From the NCBI GenBank assembly GCA_032162705.1, contig JAVRON010000003.1:1-64000 (forward strand): DNA of 64,000 nt, read 5' to 3'. Below are positions 8,627 to 19,028 of this stretch, in pieces. The notes beneath the pieces were generated by a model. That model was not told the origin of the DNA. It did no database searches and saw nothing but the letters and a program-made list of their open reading frames with translations. Each line of letters opens with the position of its first letter. Position 1 is the first letter of the stretch. The stretch is from QHXN01 sp032162705 (lineage in GTDB: Bacteria > Acidobacteriota > Blastocatellia > Pyrinomonadales > Pyrinomonadaceae). The position numbers and the translations under genes were made by a program.

Positions 8627-9729
8627 TCAACTCGTTTGGGTCAACAGCCCGCGTCGCACGAGGGCTGCGCGCAGAAGCGGCTCGACCTGCGCACGTATCT
8701 GCGCGTTGGCGTAGCCGGCCCAGGCCACGTCCGGCTCGACCGCGAGCCGCGCGCGCAAAGGGCCGCCACCGATATCCGTCACGATCACTCCGGCCTCGCG
8801 CGCGATCAGCTCGGTGCAGAGGTCGTAAGGGTGACAGCAGATGCCGAGTGCGAGTCCGCGCGCGCGCAAAGTTTCTTCCATCAGCGGGCGCAAGTCTGCC
8901 GTGAAGCGGTCGTGCCCGCACATCAGCTCGTAAAGCTGCCCGCCGCTCGACGCGTACTGATCCTCGAAGCAGTGCGCCTTGCCCGGCTGCACGGGGCCGA
9001 GCGCGTCGACGACTATCTCCTCGTCAATGGCGGCCAACTCCTCGCGCGCGCCGGGGAAAAAGCGCGCGACCTGCACGTAGCCGTGCGCGATTGTCGGCGA
9101 CTGCGAGGGGCGCAGAGGCAATGGTGTGCGCTCGCCCGTCAGCCGGTTGAAACGCTCCGCGTGCGCGCCATCGCCGCGCACTGCCCACGCCATGTCAGAG
9201 AGATGTTGCTTGACGAGCGGCAGCTCGGTCTGCAACGCAAGCTCGATGTCCGCGAGGCAAGTCTCCGGGCCGCGGTTGCGCGCGACGCCGGTCAGGATCC
9301 ACGCACTCCGTTTCTGATACATCAACCCGCGCGTGCCGTCTATCGGATCAACAATGATGCGCCACACGCACACGTCTACGGACGCGCCGCGCGGCAGCAC
9401 GACCTGACCGCGTGGCAGCCCTTCGGCGATGAGCACGAGCGGTGCGTGCGGCGCGACCTCGCGCTCGAAGAAATCAATCAGAAGCTCCTCGCTGACACGA
9501 TCCACCGCGTAGATGGTGTCGCCCTCCTCATCGCGCGCAACCGCGGAGAGCGCCTCAACCTCGGAACGCTCGCACGCCTCGACCACCTCGTGTCGTATCA
9601 ACTCGTGCAGCCGTCGCAGCGGCGCGAGAAGTGATTGTGGGTCGGTCAACGGCGACGAAGTCATATGCTTTGCTTGTTTGCTTACTTGCTCATCAGTCAT
9701 ACGGTCTGCGTCCGGCCCGCAATCTGGAC

Positions 9730-9733
<4 letters not shown>
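8627..9733 (-). CDS. Inositol-monophosphatase-family phosphatase
   Basis: A 368-residue protein with the metal-binding blocks of the lithium-sensitive IMPase/FBPase superfamily: IAEG (Glu104), VDPIDGT (Asp129, Asp132) and a C-terminal CHPYDLCTELIAREAG helix carrying the last metal ligand. It is longer than classical IMPases (about 260-270), with extra sequence at the N-terminus and between blocks, and has no signal peptide. Its ATG overlaps the galT stop by four bases (ATGA at 9730-9733), so translation is coupled. The setting between a sugar kinase and an uridylyltransferase suggests that it dephosphorylates a sugar phosphate or related metabolite. That role is inference; histidinol phosphate and PAP are possible substrates in related families. 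Confidence 0.8.
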
Positions 9734-10800
<1,067 letters not shown>

Positions 10801-10884
10801 TATGTTAAAGCTTTCGACGCGAGCGCTCCCGGTCAACGCGAGTCGCCGAACGCATGACGTTGATCTCCAGCGTTCTGCGTAACG

Positions 10885-11898
10885 TTAATCCCCCGCACTG
10901 CCTGCGGCCATGCGCGGAGGCGTCGCTGCGCCGCCGCCCGCCGACTCGCGCGCCGCGACGTGCGGTCGCTGGCGCTTGAGAAGTTGGTCGGCGACGACTC
11001 CGATTAGAATCACCGCGCCCATGACGGCGAAGTTGAGCGAGGAGGGGATGCCGAGAAGGTTGACCAGATTCTGCAAGACCTGCAACAGCGCCGTGCCGAT
11101 CAGTATGCCGACGACCGAGCCTTCGCCGCCGCGTAAACTGCAACCGCCGAGCACCGCCGCCGCGATGCCGTAAAGCTCGAAGAAGTTTCCATGCGACGAG
11201 GGTGAGACGGAGTTCGTGTAGAAGGCGAGGAGTATTCCTGAAATGCCGGCGGTCAGCCCCGCTACGACGTATGCGCTCGCGATGATGTTGCGCGCGTTGA
11301 TGCCGGAGTAGCGCGCGGCCTCCTCGTTGCGCCCGACGGCGAACAGGTAGCGCCCGTAGACCGAGCGGTGCAGCACGACCCACATCACTGCCGCGATGAC
11401 GACGAGCAGGACGAACGGAGCCGGAACGCCGAGCAGGCTCCCCGTCGCGAGTTGCGTTAGCCACTCGAAGCCCTGGCCCGTGCCGAAGCCTTTTGTCTCG
11501 TCGTTGGCGATGAAGCGCGCGAGTCCGCGGTAGAAGAGCAGGCCGCAGAGCGTGACGATGAAAGGCTGTATTCGAAGACGCGTAATCAGCAGGCCGTGGA
11601 CGAGGCCGAGGCCGACCGAGACGCACATCACGGCGACGATTGCCAGCGCGGCGGGCCAGTGCCAGGAGGCGAGCATGATCGAGAGCAGCACGCCGAGGAG
11701 CGCGAAGACTGAGCCGACGGAGAGGTCTATGCCGCCCGTGATGATGACGACGCCGAGGCCAATCGAGAAGATGCCGTACATGCCGATGAGGCGCGCCATG
11801 TTCTGTAGGTTGGCCCCGCCGACGAAGCGCGGGTTGATGGCTGCCACGACGACGCACAGCACGACCAGCAGTATGAAAGTGCCGAGTTCTTTTCTCAT
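10885..11898 (-). CDS. Sugar ABC transporter permease (RbsC/XylH type)
   Basis: A 337-residue, strongly hydrophobic inner-membrane protein. It has the family's IITGGIDLSVGSVFAL block after the second membrane segment and GGCSLRGGEGSVVGILIGT near the C-terminus, both diagnostic of the BPD_transp_2 permeases of ribose/xylose/galactose importers. It pairs with the ATPase (14589-16103) and the binding lipoprotein (16129-17106) on the same strand. Two enzyme genes separate it from them, and a 153-base gap precedes its start. The imported sugar is not decided by sequence; xylose, arabinose or galactose fit the neighbours. An alternative is that it has its own promoter in the 11899-12051 gap. Confidence 0.92.
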   Translation of the reverse strand: MRKELGTFILLVVLCVVVAAINPRFVGGANLQNMARLIGMYGIFSIGLGVVIITGGIDLSVGSVFALLGVLLSIMLASWHWPAALAIVAVMCVSVGLGLVHGLLITRLRIQPFIVTLCGLLFYRGLARFIANDETKGFGTGQGFEWLTQLATGSLLGVPAPFVLLVVIAAVMWVVLHRSVYGRYLFAVGRNEEAARYSGINARNIIASAYVVAGLTAGISGILLAFYTNSVSPSSHGNFFELYGIAAAVLGGCSLRGGEGSVVGILIGTALLQVLQNLVNLLGIPSSLNFAVMGAVILIGVVADQLLKRQRPHVAARESAGGGAATPPRMAAGSAGD

Positions 11899-12051
11899 AG
11901 CCTCATCAACCTTGCTTTAAGAATACTACTCTCCGCCATCCGCGCCCCGACGAAAGCAACAGCGGTTACGCTGAAGTCCGCCCTGGAATCCATCACGAAC
12001 TGAGCGATGATGGAATCGGCACGAACTTTATGATGATGCAACGACCGACGC

Positions 12052-13398
12052 TCACAGCCGAACCGTGACGACGTTACGCCCGTTCTCATTCCTCGTGACT
12101 TCGGCGCTCACTGCGCGCGTGCGACCCGTGGGGCCGGCGACGGTGATTTTGTACGAGCCGAGGAAGGCCCTCGTCTCATATTTACCCGCGCCGTTCGTCT
12201 GCCCCGCAGCGCGCGTCCACCACTTCCCGTGGACGAGATGGAGCAGACGCTCGTATGCGGGCTTCGGCGTCATGTCGCGCCGCAGCAGCCCCGCGGGCGC
12301 GCCGAGCCAAGCGCCCTCGTCGCTCAAGTCCCACCACGTTATTGCCCGCACCGATGGATGGCTGAAGAGGAGCGTGTAGAAGTTTATGACGTAGTCGGCC
12401 TGCCGCGCCTCGCCCGCGGGCGTCGTCGGCCAGTCGGTCGCGGGCGCGCCGTGGTAGTTGATTCCGGTGCGCGTCTCTGCGCTGACGACTGTGACCTCGG
12501 TGAAGTGCACGGGCCGACCGAAGCGCGCGAACGTCTTGCATGTCTCCCACACACGCGCGAGCGGCCACACGCCCTGATGCATGTGCGACTGTATACCGAC
12601 CGCGTCGGGCAGTGAGTTCGCGTCGCGCAGCTCTGAAAGGAGCGCGACCGTTTTCGGTCCTGTCTCGTAATCGTTATATGTAAATGTCTCGCCCGCGCCC
12701 GCGCCCGCCTCACGCGCCCACGAGAGCGCGGTGCGAACGACCGTTGCCGCGCCGTCGCGTTTAACCCAGTGCCCCACGCCGTTATCAAAGCCCGCGGCGG
12801 CGTTCGCCTCGTTGACCACGTCCCAGATGTTGATGAGGCCCTTGTAGCGCGTGATTAAATCCCCGACGCGACGATGGAGGAGCGGCACGACAACGTCGGG
12901 GTCGTTCAAAGCCCACCGCGGATAGACCTCCTGCCAGACGAGCGGGTGTCCCTTCGTCTTGATGCCATGCGCCGCGCACCAGCGGGCCATCGCTTCGAGC
13001 CGCGAGTAATCGGGCCGGCCTTCGACGCGCTCGAACGCGCCCCAATAGAAGGGTAGCGTCGCGTAGTTGAAGAGCGCGGCGAAGCGCTGCTGGTAGGCGA
13101 GCTGTTGCGACGAAGTGTCGCGCGGGTCGAGGCGAAAGATGTTCGAGCCGAAGAGGAAGGCGTGGCGCGTCTGCTCGACCGTGACGCTCGCGTTCTCGAA
13201 CGGATGGCCTCTGCGGTCAACGACGCTAACGACGAGCGCGCCCATTCGGTAGCGCGTGATGCGCTCGTCGGCACCCGCGAGCAACTGCTTGTCAGAAGTA
13301 TCGCGCGCCGGCTCGATTGTTTGCGCCCTCGCCGCGTGCGCCGCGAGCAGCGCGAGGCAGAGCGGGAGTGCGCGGCTGAGATTGCCGAGTGTTTTCAC
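12052..13398 (-). CDS. Secreted GH10 endo-beta-1,4-xylanase
   Basis: A 448-residue GH10 enzyme: signal peptide (1-25, cleavage near ARA-Q), an N-terminal beta domain (about 50-80, ALVVSVVDRRGHPFENASVTV) often seen on bacterial GH10s, then the TIM barrel. The acid/base is Glu197 in WDVVNEAN and the nucleophile is Glu301 in HFTEVTV. KGHPLVWQ and ITWWDLSDEGAW are further GH10 blocks. The C-terminal tail (about 400-448) forms another small beta domain. The GTG start overlaps the mutarotase stop (GTGA, 13395-13398), so the two are translated together. Finding a xylanase inside a sugar-importer operon suggests that the imported sugar includes xylose or xylo-oligosaccharides. Confidence 0.93.
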   Translation of the reverse strand: MKTLGNLSRALPLCLALLAAHAARAQTIEPARDTSDKQLLAGADERITRYRMGALVVSVVDRRGHPFENASVTVEQTRHAFLFGSNIFRLDPRDTSSQQLAYQQRFAALFNYATLPFYWGAFERVEGRPDYSRLEAMARWCAAHGIKTKGHPLVWQEVYPRWALNDPDVVVPLLHRRVGDLITRYKGLINIWDVVNEANAAAGFDNGVGHWVKRDGAATVVRTALSWAREAGAGAGETFTYNDYETGPKTVALLSELRDANSLPDAVGIQSHMHQGVWPLARVWETCKTFARFGRPVHFTEVTVVSAETRTGINYHGAPATDWPTTPAGEARQADYVINFYTLLFSHPSVRAITWWDLSDEGAWLGAPAGLLRRDMTPKPAYERLLHLVHGKWWTRAAGQTNGAGKYETRAFLGSYKITVAGPTGRTRAVSAEVTRNENGRNVVTVRL

Positions 13399-14540
13399 TT
13401 GCGCACCGAGAAGCGATAGATCGTCGTCGAGCGGAAGCGACCGCCCGGTCGAAGCACCGTCGAAGGGAAGGCGGGCTTGTTCGGCGAGTCGGGGTAGTGC
13501 TGCGTCTCCAGGCAGAAGGCCGTGCGGCGCGGGTACGCGTGGCCGTTCTTGCCACCGCCCTCGACCGCGAGGAAGTTGCCGGTGTAGAACTGCATGCCCG
13601 GCTCGGTCGTCCAGACCTCCAAGACCCGGCCCCGGGTCGGCTCGTAAACTTCCGCCGCTTTTTTGAGCGCGCCCGCTCGACCGTCGAGGACGAAGTTGTG
13701 GTCATAGCCGCTCCCGAACTTCAACTGCTCGTCCGTATCATTGATGCGCGAGCCGATCTCCGCGGCTCGCGTGAAATCGAAGGGTGTGCCGCGCACGGCG
13801 CGCAGTTCGCCCGTCGGGATCGAGGTGGCGTCGGTCGGCGTGAAGCGCGAGGCGTTGATCTGAAGGCGATGGTGCAGAACGTCGCCGCTCCCCTCGCCCG
13901 CAAGGTTAAAGTACGAGTGTTGGGTCAGGTTGACGACCGTGGGCTGGTCGGTCGTCGCTTCATAGTCAATTCGCAGGGTGTTGTCGTTCGTGAGCGTGTA
14001 GATGACCCTGACCGAGAGGTTGCCGGGGTAGCCTTCTTCACCATCGTGGCTCAGGTAAGTGAGTTCGAGCGCGGCCCCTTCTTTCGCCGTTAAGGGTCGC
14101 GCCTGCCAGAAGACCTTGTCGAAGCCGCGGACTCCGCCGTGGAGGTGGTTGCCGTTGTTGTTCGTGGCGAGTTGGTACTCGACTCCGTCGAGCGTGAAGC
14201 GCCCGTTGGCGATGCGGTTGCCGTAGCGACCGATGAGAGCGCCGATGTAGAAGGTCTGTTTGAGGTAGCCTTCGAGGTCGTCGAAGCCGAGAACAACGTC
14301 GCCGAGTTTGCCCGTTCTGTCAGGCATCCTGAGTGAGACGACCGCGCCGCCGTAGTTGATGACGCGCGCCTCCGCGCCGCGCCGGTTTCTGAGCGTGTAG
14401 ACGCTCACACGCTGCCCATACGGCATCCGCCCGAAGTCCGCACGGCTGACCGTCCCCGCACCGCGGCGTTGGGCGCGCGCCGCGCCGGTGCCGATGGCGA
14501 GCGAGCAGAGTAAGACCAACAAAGCCCTGCCGATCATCAT
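13395..14540 (-). CDS. galM: Periplasmic aldose 1-epimerase (mutarotase)
   Basis: A 381-residue GalM-type beta-sandwich enzyme interconverting alpha and beta anomers of free aldoses. The conserved NHLHGG block (131-136), catalytic His208 in NLTQHSYFNLAG and catalytic Glu345 in FCLETQHYPDSPN are all present, and the C-terminus ends FSVRK. A signal peptide (1-24, cleavage near ARA-Q) puts it in the periplasm, unlike cytosolic GalM of enterics. That would speed anomer equilibration of sugars set free by secreted glycosidases before import. It sits between the ABC ATPase (48 bases upstream) and the xylanase, whose start overlaps its stop. Confidence 0.92.
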   Translation of the reverse strand: MMIGRALLVLLCSLAIGTGAARAQRRGAGTVSRADFGRMPYGQRVSVYTLRNRRGAEARVINYGGAVVSLRMPDRTGKLGDVVLGFDDLEGYLKQTFYIGALIGRYGNRIANGRFTLDGVEYQLATNNNGNHLHGGVRGFDKVFWQARPLTAKEGAALELTYLSHDGEEGYPGNLSVRVIYTLTNDNTLRIDYEATTDQPTVVNLTQHSYFNLAGEGSGDVLHHRLQINASRFTPTDATSIPTGELRAVRGTPFDFTRAAEIGSRINDTDEQLKFGSGYDHNFVLDGRAGALKKAAEVYEPTRGRVLEVWTTEPGMQFYTGNFLAVEGGGKNGHAYPRRTAFCLETQHYPDSPNKPAFPSTVLRPGGRFRSTTIYRFSVRK

Positions 14541-14588
14541 TCTCCGGTATCCCTCGCCGAAAAAATTTCTTCGGTCGCGTAGCTGGCT

Positions 14589-16103
14589 TCAGGCCACCGC
14601 ATTTTCCGTCCGCCCGACCGCGAGACGCATGACGGCCTCCTCGCTGCACTCGTCGCGTTCGAGGATGCCTGTCAGATGGCCCTCGTGCATGACGGCCACG
14701 CGGTCGCTGACTCCCAAGACCTCTTCCATGTCGCTCGAAATCATGATGATGACGACGCCAGCGCGTGCCAGTCCCCGCATCAGCTCGTAAATCTCGTGCT
14801 TCGCGCCCACATCGATGCCGCGCGTTGGCTCGTCGAAGATCAAGACCTTCGGCTCGCGCGCGAGCCACTTCGCCAAAACAACCTTCTGCTGGTTGCCACC
14901 ACTGAGCGTACCCGCCGCGACCTCGACCGAAGGGGCCTTCACGTTCAGCCTGCCGCAGACCTCCTTCGCCGCGCGGCCTTCGGCGTCGGCATTGACGAGT
15001 CCTGCCGAAGCATAGCGCGCGAGCGAAGGCAGCGACACGTTCTTGCGTATCACCTCTTCGAGAATAAGCCCGGCGCGGCGGCGATCCTCCGGCGCAAGGT
15101 AGATGCCTTTGAGTATCGCGTCCCGCGGCGAGCGGATTTTGAGCGCGCGTCCGTCGAGCACGAGTTCGCCCGCGGCGGGCGGCTCGACCCCGAAGATGGC
15201 CTGCGCGAGTTCCGAGCGCCCCGCGCCAATGAGACCCGCGAAACCGAGTATCTCACCACGCCGCGCCGCGAATGAGACCGAGTGCTGCGGGTATCGCCGC
15301 GTGCGCAAGTTCCGAACCTCGAAGGCCACGTCGCGCGTGCCCCCATCGGGCCGCGTGTAGAAGTTCGAGATTTCGCGACCGACCATCATCCGAACCATGC
15401 GCTCGTGCGTGATCTCGGAGCGAGAAAGCTCGCCCGCGTTGCGCCCGTCGCGAAGGCCCACGACGCGGTCGGCAAGTTGTTCTACCTCGCCGAGTCGGTG
15501 CGAGATATAGATGACACACACGCCCTGCGCGCGCAACTCCCTGACGACCCCGATCAGTCGCTCCGTCTCGGTGAGCGTTAGGCTCGAAGTCGGCTCGTCC
15601 ATGATGAGTATGCGCGCCTGCTGCGAGAGCGACTTGGCGATCTCCGTCAACTGCTGCTGCGCGATTGAGAGGCGGTTGAGCGGCGTGTCGGGCGGCACGT
15701 CCAGTCCCAGCTGTTCGAGATAGACGCGTGCATCCCGGTACATCCTTCTACTGTCAATGAGACGGAGCGGGCCCAAGCGGCGCGGCTCGCGACCCAGAAA
15801 GATGTTGCTCGCCACGTCGAGGTTGTCGAAGACGTTCAGCTCTTGGTGGATGAAGCCGATGCGGAGTCGGATTGCATCGGCAACCGAATTGATGACGACC
15901 TCCTGCCCTTCGATGAAGACAGCGCCCGCGTCGGGCTGATAGACGCCGCCGATGATCTTCATCAGCGTTGACTTGCCCGCGCCGTTCTCGCCGATCAGCG
16001 CGACGACCTCGCCAGGATAGACCGCAAGCCCCACGTCGTCTAAGGCCACGACGCCGGGGAAGCGCTTGACGATCCGCTTCATTTCAAGGGCGGGAGTCGG
16101 CAT
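14589..16103 (-). CDS. Sugar ABC transporter double ATPase (RbsA/XylG type)
   Basis: A 504-residue tandem ATPase. The first domain has Walker A GENGAGKST (38-46), LSIAQQQLTEIAKSL in place of the usual signature, and LIMDEPTSSL. The second has a degenerate Walker A (GFAGLIGAGRSELAQ), signature LSGGNQQKVVLAKWL and LIFDEPTRGIDVGAK. This two-domain arrangement is specific to the ribose/xylose/galactose importer class. The frame is open further upstream, but the ATG at 16103 is right: it begins MPTPALEMKRIVKRFPG, the normal start, and lies 25 bases after the binding-protein stop rather than inside that gene. It powers import with the permease at 10885-11898. Confidence 0.94.
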   Translation of the reverse strand: MPTPALEMKRIVKRFPGVVALDDVGLAVYPGEVVALIGENGAGKSTLMKIIGGVYQPDAGAVFIEGQEVVINSVADAIRLRIGFIHQELNVFDNLDVASNIFLGREPRRLGPLRLIDSRRMYRDARVYLEQLGLDVPPDTPLNRLSIAQQQLTEIAKSLSQQARILIMDEPTSSLTLTETERLIGVVRELRAQGVCVIYISHRLGEVEQLADRVVGLRDGRNAGELSRSEITHERMVRMMVGREISNFYTRPDGGTRDVAFEVRNLRTRRYPQHSVSFAARRGEILGFAGLIGAGRSELAQAIFGVEPPAAGELVLDGRALKIRSPRDAILKGIYLAPEDRRRAGLILEEVIRKNVSLPSLARYASAGLVNADAEGRAAKEVCGRLNVKAPSVEVAAGTLSGGNQQKVVLAKWLAREPKVLIFDEPTRGIDVGAKHEIYELMRGLARAGVVIIMISSDMEEVLGVSDRVAVMHEGHLTGILERDECSEEAVMRLAVGRTENAVA

Positions 16104-16128
16104 AAGCTTAAGTAACCGTCGCGGGTGG

Positions 16129-17106
16129 CTAGCTGCGCCCGCGGAGTTGGTTAAGCTCCTGAGTGAAGGCGTCAACGTTGCCGCTGTTGATGATTCGCGT
16201 GGGGACGAAAATCTGCTTGGTCGACGGGATGATTGAGCGGTCGCCGCCGAGTATCTGCGCCATCGCCCTGATTGACTGGTGGCCGAACTCGTAAGGCTGT
16301 TGAACGATTGTGCCGACGATTGAGCCTTCACGCACGCCCTTGAGTGTGTCGTCCTCCTCGTCGAAGGCGATGATCTTCACCTGCCCCGTCTTGTTCGCGT
16401 CCTTGACGGCGCTCAGTATCGCCGGGCCGTTGTAGGCCCAGAGGCCGACAAGGGCTGACACGTCCGGGTACTTGACGAGCGTGTCGGCGGCGTTGGCTTT
16501 GGCGCGCACGCGGTCGGCGTCGTCCGTGCGCAGGTCTATGATCTGAATGTTTGAGCCTGCGAGCACCTCTTTGATGCCCTCGAAACGCTCCTTCGCGTTC
16601 TGCGCGTCGGCCTTGCCGACGAAGACCATGATCTTGCCGCCCTGCGGTAGAGCCTGCTTGATGAGTTCGCCCGCCTGCCGTCCGGCGGCGCGATTGTCGG
16701 TGCCGATGTAGCAGGAGCGTTCGCTCTGTGGCGCGTCGCTGTCCTGCGTCAGCACGAGTATCTGTTTGGCCGCATCGTTAAGCATCTGCGTCTGGTTCGC
16801 CGGGTCAACGGGGCTGATCGCCATGCCGTCGATGCCGCGCGCGAGCAGGTCGTCCACAAGCCGCTTCTGCTCCGCCGCCGTGCCCTCGCCGGGAATGCGG
16901 AAGTCAACCTCGACGTTCGGAAGCTCCTGTGTGGCCTTCTCGGTGCCGCGCCGCGCGATGGTCCAGAAGTCGGAGGCGTTGTTTGTGACAAAGGCGAGGC
17001 GGAGTTTCTTACCCGATGCACCCGGCTGCGACTGCTGACGGTTGCAGCCGGCGAACGTCGCGGCCAAAGCGCACACAAGCAGACAGAGAGCGGTGATTCT
17101 TTTCAT
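16129..17106 (-). CDS. Sugar-binding lipoprotein of ABC importer
   Basis: A 325-residue type-I periplasmic binding protein (Peripla_BP_4, RbsB/XylF-like). The signal peptide ends in a lipobox (TFAGC, Cys21), so the mature protein is membrane-anchored. Sequence blocks include FVTNNASDFWTIARRG, GIDGMAISPVDP, CYIGTDNRAAGRQAGE and the hinge-proximal IIAFDEEDDTLKGV, all typical of the sugar-binding set. It is the first gene of the ABC operon; a promoter with an overlapping copy of the shared 24-bp operator lies directly upstream (17139-17179). The ligand is not resolved. Homologues of this branch are often annotated 'sugar-binding' without a characterised ligand. Confidence 0.92.
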   Translation of the reverse strand: MKRITALCLLVCALAATFAGCNRQQSQPGASGKKLRLAFVTNNASDFWTIARRGTEKATQELPNVEVDFRIPGEGTAAEQKRLVDDLLARGIDGMAISPVDPANQTQMLNDAAKQILVLTQDSDAPQSERSCYIGTDNRAAGRQAGELIKQALPQGGKIMVFVGKADAQNAKERFEGIKEVLAGSNIQIIDLRTDDADRVRAKANAADTLVKYPDVSALVGLWAYNGPAILSAVKDANKTGQVKIIAFDEEDDTLKGVREGSIVGTIVQQPYEFGHQSIRAMAQILGGDRSIIPSTKQIFVPTRIINSGNVDAFTQELNQLRGRS

Positions 17107-17138
17107 GGTAGCGAATGACCTCTACTGACGTGATGAGA

Positions 17139-17179
17139 CTTTCGAGTATCACTATACAAAAGTCCCGGCCACGTGGAAA
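17139..17179 (-). promoter_or_regulatory. Promoter of the sugar ABC operon with overlapping 24-bp operator copy
   Basis: Reading the minus strand, a -35-like TTTCCA (17179-17174) lies 17 bases from the -10 TATAGT (17156-17151), upstream of the binding-protein start at 17106. The operator occupies 17139-17162 and overlaps the -10. On the plus strand it has left arm CTTTCGA, a nine-base core and right arm TACAAAAG. Its left arm is the most divergent of the set. Its position over the -10 fits repression. Confidence 0.6.
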
Positions 17180-17270
17180 ATGGTTTTATCGTGCCGCACA
17201 AAAATTTAAGCCGCGCCCGTGACCGGCGTTCACGCGTTGCGACCCGAGACTCTCGCGAAGGAGCATTCGG

Positions 17271-18893
17271 ATGAAGACGACCATCAACAGGACTATCCTC
17301 GCCGCCGCTCTCTTGATCGCCGCCGCGCAGGCATGCGCTGCTGCGACGCCCGACCGCGTCAAGACCGCGAATGGCGTCGTCGAAGGGGCGGGGAGCCAGA
17401 CTTCCGGCGTCCGCATATTCAGGGGCCTCCCATTCGCACAGCCGCCCGTCGGCGATCTGCGTTGGCGCGAGCCGCAGCCCGTCAAGAGTTGGCAGGGCGT
17501 GCGGCCGGCCGTCAAGTTCGGCCCGCGCTGTATGCAGCAGCCCGTCTTCGGCGACATGAACTTCCGCTCCGACTCGATGAGCGAAGACTGCCTCTACCTC
17601 AACGTCTGGACTCCGGCAAAGTCTGACAAGGGGCGTCTGCCGGTGCTCGTCTATTTCTACGGCGGCGGCTTTGTCGCTGGCTCCGGCGACGAACCGCGCT
17701 ACGACGGCGAGAGCATGGCGTCGAAGGGCATCGTCGCCGTCACGGTCAACTACCGCCTCGGCGTTTTAGGATTCCTCGCACACCCCGAGCTGACGAAGGA
17801 GTCGCCGCACCACGCGTCGGGAGACTACGGTCTGCTCGATCAGGCGGCGGCGCTCCGCTGGGTGAGCCAAAACATCGCGGCCTTCGGTGGAGACCCGAAG
17901 CGCGTGACCATTGCGGGCGAGTCGGCAGGCTCGGCCTCGGTCAGCGCGCAGATGGCGTCACCTCTGTCGAAGGACTTGATCGCCGGGGCCATCGGCGAGA
18001 GCGGGTCGGTACTCTCGACGATGAACGCCGTCCCGCTCGCGCAGGCCGAGCAGGAGGGCGTCAAGTTCGCGGCCTCCGTCGGCACGACTTCACTCGCGGC
18101 GCTCCGCGCGCTCACGACCGAGCAAATTCAGGATGCGATGAAGCAGCCGCCCGGTCGCTTCCCCCTGACGTTTGACGGCTACTTCTTCCCCGAAGAACCC
18201 GCGGCGATCTACGTGTCGGGCCGTCAGGCGCACGTGCCGCTGCTGGTCGGCTGGAACTCAGGGGAACTGCCCTGGCTCGCGCTGCTGCGCGGCAAAGAGC
18301 CGACGCCGGAAAATTACGCGTGGGCAGTGCGCGAACAACTCGGCGAGCGCGCCGACGAAGCGCTGAAGCTGTATCCGGCCTCGTCGCGCGAGGAGGTGAT
18401 CGAGTCGGCCACGGATTTTGCCAGTGACCGCTTCATCGGCTACAGCACATGGAAGTGGTTCGACCTGCACGTCAAGACCGGGGGAAGCCCCGTCTATCGC
18501 TACCTCTACGCGCGCCCACGCCCGTCGATGAGACCGGAGATGGGCGGCACCGTTCCGGGGCTTGCAGGCGGAGTGTTGAAAGAGCCGAGCGCGGGTGTCA
18601 TCACGATGCCGCCCGCGCTCGGCGCTGTGCACTCCGCGGAGATTGAATACGCGCTCGGCAATCTCTCGACGAACAAGGTTTACGCTTGGACACCGGAAGA
18701 TTACAGGGTGTCGGAACTCATACAGGCGTACTTCGCGAACTTTATCAAGAAGGGTGACCCGAACGGCGCGGGACTTCCCCACTGGCCCGCGGTCAAGGCC
18801 GGCACGTCCGTCAGCATAATGCGACTCGACGTTCAGCCTCGCGCCGAGGCGGATGAGCACCGCGTGCGCTACGTCTTCCTCGACCGATTATGA
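17271..18893 (+). CDS. Secreted type-B carboxylesterase
   Basis: A 540-residue alpha/beta-hydrolase of the carboxylesterase type-B (PnbA-like) family. It has a signal peptide (1-24), the EDCLYLNVWTP block, the oxyanion-hole YGGGFVAGS and the nucleophile elbow GESAGSAS (Ser218). The C-terminal AVHSAEIEYALG supplies the catalytic His. The ATG at 17271 has a good AAGGAG-type ribosome site and begins the signal peptide. It is divergent from the ABC operon, sharing the 164-base upstream region. In this setting it may remove acetyl or feruloyl groups from hemicellulose, but the family is broad and the substrate is open. Confidence 0.9.
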   Translation: MKTTINRTILAAALLIAAAQACAAATPDRVKTANGVVEGAGSQTSGVRIFRGLPFAQPPVGDLRWREPQPVKSWQGVRPAVKFGPRCMQQPVFGDMNFRSDSMSEDCLYLNVWTPAKSDKGRLPVLVYFYGGGFVAGSGDEPRYDGESMASKGIVAVTVNYRLGVLGFLAHPELTKESPHHASGDYGLLDQAAALRWVSQNIAAFGGDPKRVTIAGESAGSASVSAQMASPLSKDLIAGAIGESGSVLSTMNAVPLAQAEQEGVKFAASVGTTSLAALRALTTEQIQDAMKQPPGRFPLTFDGYFFPEEPAAIYVSGRQAHVPLLVGWNSGELPWLALLRGKEPTPENYAWAVREQLGERADEALKLYPASSREEVIESATDFASDRFIGYSTWKWFDLHVKTGGSPVYRYLYARPRPSMRPEMGGTVPGLAGGVLKEPSAGVITMPPALGAVHSAEIEYALGNLSTNKVYAWTPEDYRVSELIQAYFANFIKKGDPNGAGLPHWPAVKAGTSVSIMRLDVQPRAEADEHRVRYVFLDRL

Positions 18894-18954
18894 ACTCTGA
18901 GATGCTGGGATGCCGTGGCCTCGTCCCTCCGACTGCCGATTCGTGTAAATGCAG

Positions 18955-18996
18955 TTCTGGCGCGCGAAGGCTTCGGAATCCTCACGCGCGCCAGAA
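18955..18996. terminator. Hairpin between convergent esterase and TonB-receptor genes
   Basis: Perfect 12-bp stem: TTCTGGCGCGCG (18955-18966) and CGCGCGCCAGAA (18985-18996), followed on the plus strand by GTTTT. It lies 61 bases past the esterase stop and 33 bases from the stop of the oppositely oriented receptor gene, as expected for a shared terminator. Confidence 0.8.
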
Positions 18997-19028
18997 GTTT
19001 TGGCCCCTTGCGGTGACAGGGTCGAAGC

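Noticed and set aside
8411..9634. 407-codon plus-strand open frame across the kinase and phosphatase genes
   Set aside because: It is antisense to two genes with clear catalytic motifs and has low-complexity composition.
16104..16331. Upstream extension of the ABC ATPase open frame
   Set aside because: It overlaps the binding-protein gene and lacks any family sequence; the ATG at 16103 begins the usual N-terminus.
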